A stretch of DNA of 32,293 nt from a virus. Positions within the stretch are counted from its first letter, which is position 1; the number at the start of each line of letters is the position of its first letter. Location of the stretch: positions 1-32,293 of the IMG/VR virus record IMGVR_UViG_3300022074_000208; one strand, given 5' to 3'. A model generated the notes under the pieces. That model searched no databases, was not told where the DNA came from, and saw only the letters and a program-made list of their open reading frames with translations. The translations under genes and the position numbers were made by a program. Positions 6,096-12,904 of the stretch are shown here, one piece after another.

Positions 6096-6799
6096 TGGCA
6101 AAAAAACAAGATGTAAAAATTGATGACTTAGTTGCAATCAAACCAATAACAGATAATCAAACAGCAGTTTTTGATGCATATAAAAAGGATAAGAAAAATC
6201 TATTCTTGCATGGTGCCGCTGGAACTGGAAAAACCTTCATATCATTATTTCTTGCATTAGAACAAGTATTAGACCCTTCAACACCATATGATTGTGTCTA
6301 TATTATTCGTAGTGCAGTTCCGACTAGGGAGATTGGATTTCTTCCAGGCGATGAAGAAGATAAAACTGCATTGTACCAGATACCATACCAGAACATGGTT
6401 CAGTTTATGTTTGAACAACCTAGTGACCAAGCGTTCACAATGTTATATGATAGACTAAAAGCACAAGGTTCTATTATGTTTTTGACAACATCATATTTAC
6501 GAGGTATTACATTAGATAATTGTATTGTGATTGTTGATGAGTGTCAGAACATGAATTTTCACGAACTAGATACGATTATGACTCGTATCGGTCAAGAGAG
6601 TAAAATAATTTATTCTGGTGATTTCTTCCAATCAGATTTAGTAAAGAGTGGTGATAGAGAAGGATTTGGTAAATTTTTGGGTATACTCAATAATATGAAA
6701 GAATTCCAATCTGTTGAATTTAACATTGGTGACATTGTAAGGTCTGGTCTGGTACGAAGTTATCTAATTGCAAAAACTAAACAAGGGATGAATACATAA
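6095..6799 (+). CDS. phoH: PhoH-like P-loop ATPase
   Basis: The 234-aa protein has a full PhoH core: Walker A GAAGTGKT (about residues 40-47), YIIRSAVPTREIGFLPGD with the PhoH-typical LPGD, TTSYLRGITLDN, Walker B IVIVDECQN, and IIYSGDFFQSDL. The family is a predicted ATPase or RNA helicase related to the superfamily 1 core. phoH is one of the most widespread accessory genes of marine phages; phosphate stress is often invoked but not proven. The length equals that of phage PhoH proteins without extra domains. It starts and ends with TAATG overlaps. Confidence 0.92.
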   Translation: MAKKQDVKIDDLVAIKPITDNQTAVFDAYKKDKKNLFLHGAAGTGKTFISLFLALEQVLDPSTPYDCVYIIRSAVPTREIGFLPGDEEDKTALYQIPYQNMVQFMFEQPSDQAFTMLYDRLKAQGSIMFLTTSYLRGITLDNCIVIVDECQNMNFHELDTIMTRIGQESKIIYSGDFFQSDLVKSGDREGFGKFLGILNNMKEFQSVEFNIGDIVRSGLVRSYLIAKTKQGMNT

Positions 6800-6936
6800 T
6801 GGCAAAAATGTTTAGAACAGTTACGACACATGAACCTACCAAGAAGGGAACTTCTATGGGAAAGAAACCTATAACTTCTACAATGAATAAACATAAAAGA
6901 CGGAGTTATAAACAATATAGAGGACAAGGAAAATAA
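6799..6936 (+). CDS. Small basic conserved phage peptide
   Basis: A 45-aa peptide with TAATG overlaps at both ends, between phoH and the endolysin. It is very basic, with FRTVTTHEPTKKG near the start and STMNKHKRRSYKQYRGQGK at the end. A similar short gene with the NKHKxRSxKxYRGQG tail occurs in T4-like marine phages as I recall them. The charge suggests binding to nucleic acid, which is inference. Confidence 0.7.
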   Translation: MAKMFRTVTTHEPTKKGTSMGKKPITSTMNKHKRRSYKQYRGQGK

Positions 6937-7403
6937 TGGCTTTTAAATTATCAACTAGAAGTAAAAATAAATTAGAGGGTGTACACCCAGACATGATTGC
7001 AGTTGTTGAACGTGCTATCGAACTGACGAAAGTGGACTTTGGAGTCACATATGGGGTGCGAAGTTTAGCAGAGCAAGAGAAACTTGTAGCATCTGGGCGT
7101 TCACAAACTATGAAAAGTAAACATCTTATCCAAGACTCTGGATACTCTCATGCAGTAGACGTTGTTGCTTATGATGGTTCAGATGTTGTCTGGGAAATAA
7201 ATGTTTATGATGATATTTGTGATGCGTTCAAACAAGCTGCAGAAGAAAAAGGTGTTGCCGTAAAATGGGGAGCCGCATGGTCTGAAGGTGATATTCGTTC
7301 TTATGAAGGAACAGCAGAAGATGCTATGAACTCATACATTGACCTTAGACGAGGACAAGGTAGACGGCCTTTTATTGATGGGCCGCATTTTGAGCTTATG
7401 TAA
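6936..7403 (+). CDS. M15-family peptidase endolysin (L-Ala-D-Glu/DD-peptidase type)
   Basis: The 155-aa protein has the layout of VanY/endolysin M15 zinc peptidases: FGVTYGVRSLAEQEKLVASGRSQ, then SKHLIQDSGYSHAVDVVAYD with the zinc His and Asp, and the terminal DGPHFELM with the third zinc His. Single-domain phage enzymes of this length, such as T5-type endolysin, cut the peptide stems of peptidoglycan. There is no signal peptide, so release would need a holin or membrane damage. It is the last gene of the operon from 3365; a new promoter lies 6 nt after its stop. Confidence 0.88.
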   Translation: MAFKLSTRSKNKLEGVHPDMIAVVERAIELTKVDFGVTYGVRSLAEQEKLVASGRSQTMKSKHLIQDSGYSHAVDVVAYDGSDVVWEINVYDDICDAFKQAAEEKGVAVKWGAAWSEGDIRSYEGTAEDAMNSYIDLRRGQGRRPFIDGPHFELM

Positions 7404-7408
7404 TCGAC

Positions 7409-7437
7409 TTGACTTTTGAATTGAATCGTGTTAATAT
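7409..7437 (+). promoter_or_regulatory. Sigma70-type promoter
   Basis: TTGACT (7409-7414), 17-nt spacer with GAATC, TAATAT (7432-7437). The block CGACTTGACTTTT is shared with the small-RNA promoter at 2689. It drives the exonuclease operon 7464-9184. Confidence 0.72.
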
Positions 7438-7463
7438 GGTAAAAATTTACCTAGTGAGGATAT

Positions 7464-8177
7464 ATGATGTTTACACACAAACCAATAGAGTTACCAGAAC
7501 TCTCAACTAAGAATGTTAATCGTAAAAGATTTTACTTAACTCCAGAAGGAAAACTCTATCCTTCTATTACTACTGTTTTGCAAAGACGTAAGATGCAAGG
7601 TCTTATGGAGTGGAGAAAAAGAGTTGGTGAGGATGTTGCAAACTATGTTGCAAGAACTGCCGCTCATAGGGGTACTAAAGTCCATCATATGTGTGAGGAC
7701 TTTCTCAATAATAATTTTGATGATGAAGTACATAAAAAGAACTTTTTACCTTATGTGCTGTTTGGTCAAATCAAACCAGTACTTATGCAAAAAGTGAATA
7801 ATATCTATGCACAAGAGTGTGGGTTGTACTCTGATAAATATATGGTAGCAGGACGAGTAGATTGTATCTCAGAGTATAATGGTATTCCATCTATTGTAGA
7901 TTTCAAAACATCCACGAAAGAACGCAACGATGACTGGAATGAGTCCTACTATATTCAAGCATCTGCATATGCAGAAATGTTTGAAGAAAGAACTGGAATT
8001 GAAATCAATCAGATTGTAATCCTAGTTGTGACCGAAGATGGTGTTGTACAAGAATTTGTAAAGACCAAACACGATTATCTTCCGTTACTTGTGGAAAGTA
8101 TTGATGATTTTACTACTAATTGGGAAAGAGAAGAAAATGAATTGGTTCATAATAGTAATAATGACACAGCAGCTTAA
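7464..8177 (+). CDS. PD-(D/E)XK exonuclease
   Basis: A 237-aa protein with a RecB/Cas4-like nuclease core: GKLYPSITTVLQRR, AAHRGTKVHHMCEDFL, AGRVDCISEY followed by IPSIVDFKTS (the D...DFK catalytic pair), and WNESYYIQASAYAEMF with the QxxxY motif. These match the phage exonucleases annotated in T4-like cyanophages. Likely roles are recombination, degradation of host DNA or end processing. GTGAGG lies before the ATG at 7464; the ATG at 7467 is an alternative. The 3' end overlaps the next start by about 40 nt. Confidence 0.87.
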   Translation: MMFTHKPIELPELSTKNVNRKRFYLTPEGKLYPSITTVLQRRKMQGLMEWRKRVGEDVANYVARTAAHRGTKVHHMCEDFLNNNFDDEVHKKNFLPYVLFGQIKPVLMQKVNNIYAQECGLYSDKYMVAGRVDCISEYNGIPSIVDFKTSTKERNDDWNESYYIQASAYAEMFEERTGIEINQIVILVVTEDGVVQEFVKTKHDYLPLLVESIDDFTTNWEREENELVHNSNNDTAA

Positions 8178-8409
8178 TGCGTTTGGTAAACCAGAAACAC
8201 CTTTGTGGATACCAGAAATGGTATTTGAAGGGAAAGAAGAATGTATGACGTTTGCGAGAAATAATCAACTAAGGTTGTTTAGAAAGTCAACTGAAGCGTA
8301 TGGTAATTCTATTCTACCTACAAGATTGAATTGTGTAAACGAAGATATCATGGTACAAATAGGTCAGTTGAAAAGTGAAGAAGGAAAGAAAAATGAAGAA
8401 GATATTTAG
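8137..8409 (+). CDS. Small phage protein with hydrophobic N-terminus and paired cysteines
   Basis: About 90 aa from the ATG at 8137, or 82 aa from the ATG at 8161. The first residues MNWFIIVIMTQQL are hydrophobic and may be a weak signal or anchor. FEGKEECMTFARNN and RLNCVNEDI supply two cysteines, the same layout as the gene at 29126 (YECVEVA, TCIED). The two may be distant paralogues acting in the periplasm with a disulfide. Function unknown. Confidence 0.5.
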   Translation: MNWFIIVIMTQQLNAFGKPETPLWIPEMVFEGKEECMTFARNNQLRLFRKSTEAYGNSILPTRLNCVNEDIMVQIGQLKSEEGKKNEEDI

Positions 8410-8764
8410 TCTATTTGCATTATCTTTTGTTCTCACAACAAGTGCATATGCAGAACATGAAAAGTTTAGTTACAATTCACAAAAACCAGTGACTTGTACA
8501 ACTCCAGAAAAAGTTAAAGATATACTTGGTAATACGTTGGGGGAGTTACCCTACTTCCAAGGTGAAGGAACTGCGGCTGCAATGGATGGTAAGTCTTTTA
8601 TTAAAACAAATGTAATTGTTTCAGTAAATCTAAATACTGGTACTTTTAGTGTTGTTGAAATTATAAAAGAAGGCACTATTGCGTGTGTGATTGCTGGGGG
8701 TGATAAGTTTCAATTTAATGCACCACTGAAAAATAACAAGACTAATATATCACTGGAGAACTAA
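8393..8764 (+). CDS. Predicted secreted phage protein
   Basis: 123 aa from the ATG at 8393, which has AAGGAAAG upstream. Residues 1-20 (MKKIFSLFALSFVLTTSAYA) form a textbook signal peptide with an AxA-type cleavage site before EHEKF. The mature protein is about 100 aa with two cysteines (VTCTTPEK and IACVIAGGD) that could form a disulfide in the periplasm. The C-terminal half is beta-rich. Family not recognised. It could alter the host envelope during infection, which is inference. It ends directly before the nuclease ATG. Confidence 0.7.
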   Translation: MKKIFSLFALSFVLTTSAYAEHEKFSYNSQKPVTCTTPEKVKDILGNTLGELPYFQGEGTAAAMDGKSFIKTNVIVSVNLNTGTFSVVEIIKEGTIACVIAGGDKFQFNAPLKNNKTNISLEN

Positions 8765-9184
8765 ATGTACGAATATAAATGTAAAATGGTCAGAGTAGTC
8801 GATGGAGATACAGTTGATGTGGACATTGACTTAGGGTTTGGTGTTTGGTTACGAAAACAACGCATACGAATGTATGGTATTGATACACCAGAATCACGAA
8901 CATCTGATGACGAGGAAAAGATTTATGGAAAGGCTGCATCTGCATTTTTGACTAAGTGGACAAACGCTGGTGACCTAACTCTAAAGACATTTAAAGATGG
9001 TAAAGGTAAATATGGTAGAATACTTGGTGAACTCTGGTATGGTGGTGAACATAATATTAATCAATTACTAGTAGACAATCACCATGCAGTACGTTATCAT
9101 GGACAATCTAAAGACGATATTGCAGAAGAACATATTGCAAATCGTGAAAAAGTAGAGTTGTTAGACTTGACAACAGAGGAATAA
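8765..9184 (+). CDS. Thermonuclease (SNase-like)
   Basis: A 139-aa staphylococcal-nuclease-fold enzyme. Seen: VRVVDGDTVDVDIDLGFG (calcium-binding Asp), KQRIRMYGIDTPESR with the catalytic Arg, and GKGKYGRILGELWYGG with the second conserved Arg. SNases cut DNA and RNA using calcium. Unlike secreted bacterial enzymes it has no signal peptide, so it should act in the infected cell, perhaps on host DNA. The promoter of the tmRNA begins inside its 3' end. Confidence 0.9.
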   Translation: MYEYKCKMVRVVDGDTVDVDIDLGFGVWLRKQRIRMYGIDTPESRTSDDEEKIYGKAASAFLTKWTNAGDLTLKTFKDGKGKYGRILGELWYGGEHNINQLLVDNHHAVRYHGQSKDDIAEEHIANREKVELLDLTTEE

Positions 9185-9197
9185 TCTGGTATAAATA
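9167..9197 (+). promoter_or_regulatory. tmRNA promoter: TTGACA with overlapping TATAAATA late motif
   Basis: TTGACA (9167-9172), a 17-nt spacer and TATAAATA (9190-9197). The second box fits both a sigma70 -10 and the T4-type late promoter. It lies in the end of the nuclease gene and would start RNA near 9203, just upstream of the tmRNA acceptor piece. Confidence 0.65.
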
Positions 9198-9201
9198 GAA
9201 C

Positions 9202-9530
9202 ATAGTTTGTTGATACAAATCGAATGACGGGCAGGACATGGGGGCAGTACCCATCACCTCCACCATAACTACTCTTAGATGAGATAGTGAATCACTGTAT
9301 GAGAGTAGTTATGATGGGGGTGAAATAGGTTCGACTGACGTAGATAGAGGAGAGTAGAACTATCGGATGACTGCGTTATTGGTCAAAACTACTAAATGCA
9401 AACGATGATTTTGCGCCTGTTGATTACGCACTAGCTGCCTAATCGTACTGAGTTCGGTGGTGTACTTGGAAACAGAAACACCACCACGAATTTTAAGGTT
9501 TTCGGTGACGGCCGAAATCGCATCGTGCAA
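9202..9530 (+). ncRNA. ssrA: Circularly permuted (two-piece) tmRNA
   Basis: tmRNA with SmpB frees stalled ribosomes and tags the nascent protein for proteolysis. Gene order is permuted. The acceptor piece comes first: GGAC, a 5-bp T-arm (ATGGG/CCCAT) around 9250, acceptor strand TCACCTCC (9254-9261), A, then encoded CCA (9263-9265). A 50-nt intervening segment forms an 11-bp hairpin (9265-9275 with 9302-9312). The coding piece follows: GGGGGTGA (9316-9323) pairs with the acceptor strand, then the D-like loop AGGTTCGAC. Resume codon GCA is at 9398 and the tag ANDDFAPVDYALAA ends at TAA 9440-9442. Candidate pk1 stems are GATAG/CTATC and AGTAG/CTACT. A hairpin follows the tag (9456-9463 with 9478-9485). 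The outer limits are approximate and the P2 helix was not resolved. Confidence 0.9.
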
Positions 9531-9729
9531 GGAATAAGTATCTCACCAAGAGATATGAACTTGACTAGTTAGAGGTGGTACTCAGGCATGGTTGCAGAAA
9601 TGCGTTGTGTCACATCAATCTACCGATTGGAACTAGGTTCTGGAAGTAAACAAGAATGGTATCTTGGTCTTTCGGTTGTAGGTGAACCCACAGTCCTACC
9701 GATGCACTATTATAATTATGGAGAGGTCA
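9531..9729 (+). other. Unassigned structured stretch after the tmRNA
   Basis: No convincing gene. Several short hairpins are visible, for example TATCTC/GAGATA, GCAT/ATGC, and CGGT...ACCG with TAGG/CCTA near 9673-9703. No T-run terminator is present. I tried to fold a tRNA here and could not. It could be the tmRNA 3' trailer or a leader of the next gene. Confidence 0.4.
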
Positions 9730-10221
9730 ATGTACAGAATAACTGGATATTTTAGAGATAAAAAGGTTGTCAAAGTTTTCGTTGACTTATATGACGCAAT
9801 AGATTTTAGAGATTCTGTGGATGCACATTATCCACTAAAAGTAACATTTGAAAAGGTAATAGATATGCGAGAATTTATTTACGATAGTTGGAATGGTGTC
9901 ATGAACGCTGACAGAAATCCACTAAGACATATCCCAGACAATATGACAAGACACATGATACTTCAAATTCTTGCATGGACATGGTGTACGTCATTTTCAT
10001 TATGGATTGGAAGTATCACATTTTTTGGATTTACTGCAATTGCACATACGTTTATACTTGCAGCTATTGTTATAACAGTTATGACATTTGAAACTGCAAA
10101 ACGTAAACCAACATTATTCTTAAAAAGTGGATATCACACACCTAGTCGTAGTAGAAGTTTATGGTATAATGGAAAGAAAATTGAAACTGATTCTAATGAC
10201 ATAGGTGGGGAACATGAGTGA
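9730..10221 (+). CDS. Conserved phage membrane protein, two TM segments
   Basis: 163 aa from the ATG at 9730, which has GGAGAGG 4-5 nt upstream; longer forms would run into the structured RNA region. A soluble N-terminal part (YRITGYFRDKKVVKVF) is followed by NMTRHMILQILAWTWC leading into two hydrophobic segments, roughly residues 86-105 and 108-128. A basic tail follows. The MTRHMILQ and FETAKRKP pieces recall a T4-like cyanophage membrane protein of unknown role. The last 8 nt overlap the oxygenase gene. Confidence 0.65.
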   Translation: MYRITGYFRDKKVVKVFVDLYDAIDFRDSVDAHYPLKVTFEKVIDMREFIYDSWNGVMNADRNPLRHIPDNMTRHMILQILAWTWCTSFSLWIGSITFFGFTAIAHTFILAAIVITVMTFETAKRKPTLFLKSGYHTPSRSRSLWYNGKKIETDSNDIGGEHE

Positions 10222-10918
10222 GGTAAAATTCAGACCAGTATTTCCAAGTCCTATGGGTTATGCAAATTTTGGTGAATCTGTTAAAGAACTTAACAAACAA
10301 ATTGTTCATGATATAGATACTGAAATGGTAATGACACAAGGTACTAGTGGTGAGGGGAGAAGAACATTCTCTAAAAATGCATCATCATGGCAATCTATGG
10401 TGGGTATGGAAAACAAATATGAAAGTTTTAAACTATTACAAGAACTAATTCATAAAACACAACTTCCAGTATTGCAACAAAGTGGTTATCAAAATGTAGA
10501 ACATACTGATACAAGAAGTTTATGGGCAAATGTTTGTTTTGATGTTGGTGGTTATTCTAGACCACATTTGCATGGAATTGGAAATACATTATGGAGTGGA
10601 GTTTATTATCCTAAAGGTCTAACTCAGATTAATAATCTTGACGAATGGGATGAAAATGAAACATTCCATTATGGTATACCGCCTGATATAGATGGTATGT
10701 TAGTTCTTTTTGACCCAGCCATCACAACAAAGAAAACAATAAAACCAAAAGGGAATATTAACTCAGAATACTATGGTGCAGAAATATCCATAATACCAAG
10801 AGAAAGTTTACTTATTTTATTTCCAGTTTGGATGTTACATATGGTTACACCCTTGACAACAAAACAAAAAAGGTATAGTATATCATTTGCGATTAATAAA
10901 ACTGTAGGAAACGTATAA
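10214..10918 (+). CDS. 2OG-Fe(II) oxygenase family protein
   Basis: About 234 aa. The double-stranded beta-helix core is visible: WANVCFDVGGYSRPHLHGIGN (iron-binding HxH), WSGVYYPKG, then a long acidic loop, and LILFPVWMLHMVTPL (second iron His) followed by KRYSISFAIN with the Arg that binds 2-oxoglutarate. It fits the putative 2OG-Fe(II) oxygenase type (2OG-FeII_Oxy_5-like) common in T4-like marine phages. The substrate is unknown; DNA base, protein or small-molecule hydroxylation are all possible. The start at 10214 has GGTGGGG just upstream. Confidence 0.85.
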   Translation: MSEVKFRPVFPSPMGYANFGESVKELNKQIVHDIDTEMVMTQGTSGEGRRTFSKNASSWQSMVGMENKYESFKLLQELIHKTQLPVLQQSGYQNVEHTDTRSLWANVCFDVGGYSRPHLHGIGNTLWSGVYYPKGLTQINNLDEWDENETFHYGIPPDIDGMLVLFDPAITTKKTIKPKGNINSEYYGAEISIIPRESLLILFPVWMLHMVTPLTTKQKRYSISFAINKTVGNV

Positions 10919-10920
10919 TT

Positions 10921-11157
10921 ATGGATAATGAAGTAAACGAAAAATTGATGACACCTAAAAAGTTCTCTATTGCAATAGAGAAAAAGGTAAAAGAATTTGA
11001 GATGTCATATCTTGATGCTCTGATAGACTACTGTGAAAAGTATGAATTAGAACCAGAGATGATTAAACCACTTATTACGAAGTCGTTAAAAGAGAAGGTA
11101 GAGGTTGATGCAAGAAATCTTAACTTCTTACCTAAAGTTGCACAACTACCAATTTGA
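10921..11157 (+). CDS. 33: gp33-like late transcription co-activator
   Basis: A 78-aa helical protein with TPKKFSIAIEKKVKEF, YLDALIDYCEKYELEPEMIKPLI and the tail LNFLPKVAQLPI. This is the pattern of marine T4-like gp33, which links RNA polymerase to the sliding clamp at TATAAATA late promoters. T4 gp33 is longer (112 aa). The position next to gp59 and the late motifs in the same window support the call. Recognised by pattern, not by a search. Confidence 0.7.
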   Translation: MDNEVNEKLMTPKKFSIAIEKKVKEFEMSYLDALIDYCEKYELEPEMIKPLITKSLKEKVEVDARNLNFLPKVAQLPI

Positions 11158-11159
11158 TT

Positions 11160-11768
11160 ATGGGAAATAATATGGAAGCGTATGATGCTTACAAAATATA
11201 TCATGCATTAAAACTGCACTTTAATAGTGATTATGATTATAACAAGTACAATGGTAAAGCGAAAGTTACTGTTGACTCCTATCTTAAAAGAAAAGATAAA
11301 CCATTCTTTGCGAGAGTAGCAAGAAAATATCTAACATCCAATAATGCAAAGGAATTTTTTGTTTCTAATTTTATTGTCAATCCAAAAGGTTGGGTTGGTG
11401 ATTTCAATGAACAAAATCATTTGGATTATAGAAAAAGAGTTGAAAGTTTAAAATATACATACCGAAATGAATTGTCACAGATGTTTGCAAATGCAAAGAA
11501 ATTTGATGATATATTCTATGTCGAGGAAGGACAACACCCTTTGTTATTAAAACAACACCTTGCAAAAAAGGTTAGTCTTGAAACAATGTGTATCCTTGAA
11601 GAGCTATTGAATTATTGCAAATATTGGAATGATGATATAGACGAAAAGTATGTATGGACTCAGAAAGAAAAACTAATCAAAGACTATCTGGGGGTCTTGA
11701 CTTTTGATAAAGAATCATGTAGATTAGTAACAATGCAAACAATAAAGGAGTCGTTTGATGGAAAGTGA
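11160..11768 (+). CDS. 59: gp59-like helicase loader
   Basis: About 202 aa. Similarity to T4 gp59 is visible along the whole length: AYKIYHALKLHFNSDYDYNKYNGK, KRKDKPFFARVARKY, FFVSNFIVNPKGWVGDF and YVWTQKEKLIKDYLGVLTFDKE. gp59 loads the replicative helicase gp41 onto gp32-coated forks. T4 gp59 is 217 aa. The start is at ATG 11160 or 11172; the latter has GGGA at a good distance. It sits in an operon with gp33 and upstream of gp32, in keeping with its partner. Confidence 0.85.
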   Translation: MGNNMEAYDAYKIYHALKLHFNSDYDYNKYNGKAKVTVDSYLKRKDKPFFARVARKYLTSNNAKEFFVSNFIVNPKGWVGDFNEQNHLDYRKRVESLKYTYRNELSQMFANAKKFDDIFYVEEGQHPLLLKQHLAKKVSLETMCILEELLNYCKYWNDDIDEKYVWTQKEKLIKDYLGVLTFDKESCRLVTMQTIKESFDGK

Positions 11769-11961
11769 AGTTCTATCAGTAATGAAAGAACGTGACTTTT
11801 ATCGTGCAAAGGTTGAAGAACTCAAACAGAGTATTCGTAAACTTGAGTACGATAATGCAGAACTCGTTAAAACTAACGAGGAGTTCTCAGCAAGGGTGAA
11901 AGACCTTGCAATGAAGACACCATACAAAAAACCTTATAAGAGGTTTAATCGTGTCCAATAA
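11758..11961 (+). CDS. Small coiled-coil phage protein
   Basis: 67 aa with AAAGGAG 7-8 nt before the ATG. Residues 5-50 form heptads (MKERDFYRAKVEELKQSIRK and following), a parallel coiled coil, then a basic tail ending KKPYKRFNRVQ. It overlaps gp59 by 11 nt and the next gene by 11 nt. Function unknown; the basic tail could touch DNA. Confidence 0.65.
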   Translation: MESEVLSVMKERDFYRAKVEELKQSIRKLEYDNAELVKTNEEFSARVKDLAMKTPYKKPYKRFNRVQ

Positions 11962-12160
11962 AACTTATAAAGTCTATCAAGCAAAGTATCTTATACCTAA
12001 GTCCGACAAAGGGCCTGCGTTTACTTTGCTTGCAGACCCAGTAAAGTTTCATACCGAACTTTACAATGATGGTGTACTATCTGCGTTCCTTACCAGAGAT
12101 AGTCTCAACGAAGCACAAAAAGAAGGTGAGGAATATGTTAGGAGAGGTAATGCGAGTTAA
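11951..12160 (+). CDS. Hypothetical phage protein, GTG start
   Basis: A 69-aa protein starting at GTG with AAGAGG about 7 nt upstream. The opening KTYKVYQAKYLIPKSDKGP resembles the start of the protein at 3679 (KYKVYQIHL), so the two may share a small fold. The C-terminus AQKEGEEYVRRGNAS is helical. It overlaps thyX by 11 nt. Confidence 0.55.
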   Translation: MSNKTYKVYQAKYLIPKSDKGPAFTLLADPVKFHTELYNDGVLSAFLTRDSLNEAQKEGEEYVRRGNAS

Positions 12161-12806
12161 ACTCATGGATAAAATGGGTTCTGACCTAACAATTGTAAAT
12201 GCAGCTCGTGTGTCATTTGCAAAAGAATCTGAGTGGGATACTATTCCAGAAGGTGGACAAACTGAAGGAATATTAAAAGAATCAGATGAAAGATTAATTA
12301 GTTATCTTGCAAAACACAATCATTGGAGTCCTTTTGGACATTGCAGTATGCAGTTTCATATTAAGGCACCAATTTTTGTTGCAAGACAACTGGTTAAACA
12401 CCAAGTCGGTTTGGTATGGAACGAAGTATCTAGAAGATACGTTGAAAACGAACCAGAGTTTTATATTCCTAAAAACTGGAGATTGCGTCCAGAGGGTGGT
12501 ATAAAACAAGGTTCTAGTCATGAAACTGTTGAGTACGATATATCTGGAACAATGCAATTTGTAAAACAAACATATGAAAACTTGTTACGAGAACGAGTTG
12601 CACCAGAGTTAGCGAGAATGGTTTTACCACAAAACTTATACACCGAATGGTATTGGTCTGGTACGTTAATGGCTTTCGCAAGAGTATGTAATCTGCGTTG
12701 TGCAGAAGATACACAATGGGAAACAAGACAAATTGCATATCAGATAGATAGATTTGGTGCAGAATTCTTTCCATATTCATGGGTGGAATTACGAAATATG
12801 ACTTGA
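12150..12806 (+). CDS. thyX: Flavin-dependent thymidylate synthase
   Basis: About 218 aa. ThyX makes dTMP from dUMP using FAD, folate and NADPH. Seen: NAARVSFAKESEW, the HNHWSPFGHCSMQFHIKAPIF-type block with the FAD-binding His residues, and the signature region ARQLVKHQ followed by NEVSRRYVE. The canonical RHR(x7)S motif is altered to KHQ with a slightly different spacing, as I recall for other T4-like phage ThyX. ERVAPELARMVLPQNLYTEWYW is the C-terminal active-site helix. The ATG at 12150 is preferred because AGGAG lies 5 nt before it; 12135 is possible. Confidence 0.9.
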   Translation: MRVKLMDKMGSDLTIVNAARVSFAKESEWDTIPEGGQTEGILKESDERLISYLAKHNHWSPFGHCSMQFHIKAPIFVARQLVKHQVGLVWNEVSRRYVENEPEFYIPKNWRLRPEGGIKQGSSHETVEYDISGTMQFVKQTYENLLRERVAPELARMVLPQNLYTEWYWSGTLMAFARVCNLRCAEDTQWETRQIAYQIDRFGAEFFPYSWVELRNMT

Positions 12807-12836
12807 CAAATGCGTTGAGTTGTGTTACTATAAATA
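12803..12836 (+). promoter_or_regulatory. gp32 promoter: sigma70 boxes overlapping a late motif
   Basis: TTGACA (12803-12808), 17-nt spacer, TACTAT (12826-12831), overlapped by TATAAATA (12829-12836). Both host-type early and T4-type late initiation are therefore possible. It begins at the end of thyX and leaves an AT-rich leader of about 65 nt with AAGGAG before gp32. Confidence 0.7.
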
Positions 12837-12904
12837 CTATTATATTATGAATAAAGTGAAATATTTAAACATACGATAACATATATTAACATAAGGAGAA
12901 TAAT

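Noticed and set aside
9600-9712. A possible tRNA after the tmRNA
   Set aside because: Hairpins with GGTGAACC and CCTACCG suggested a T-arm, but no cloverleaf with acceptor stem, anticodon arm and TTC loop could be built.
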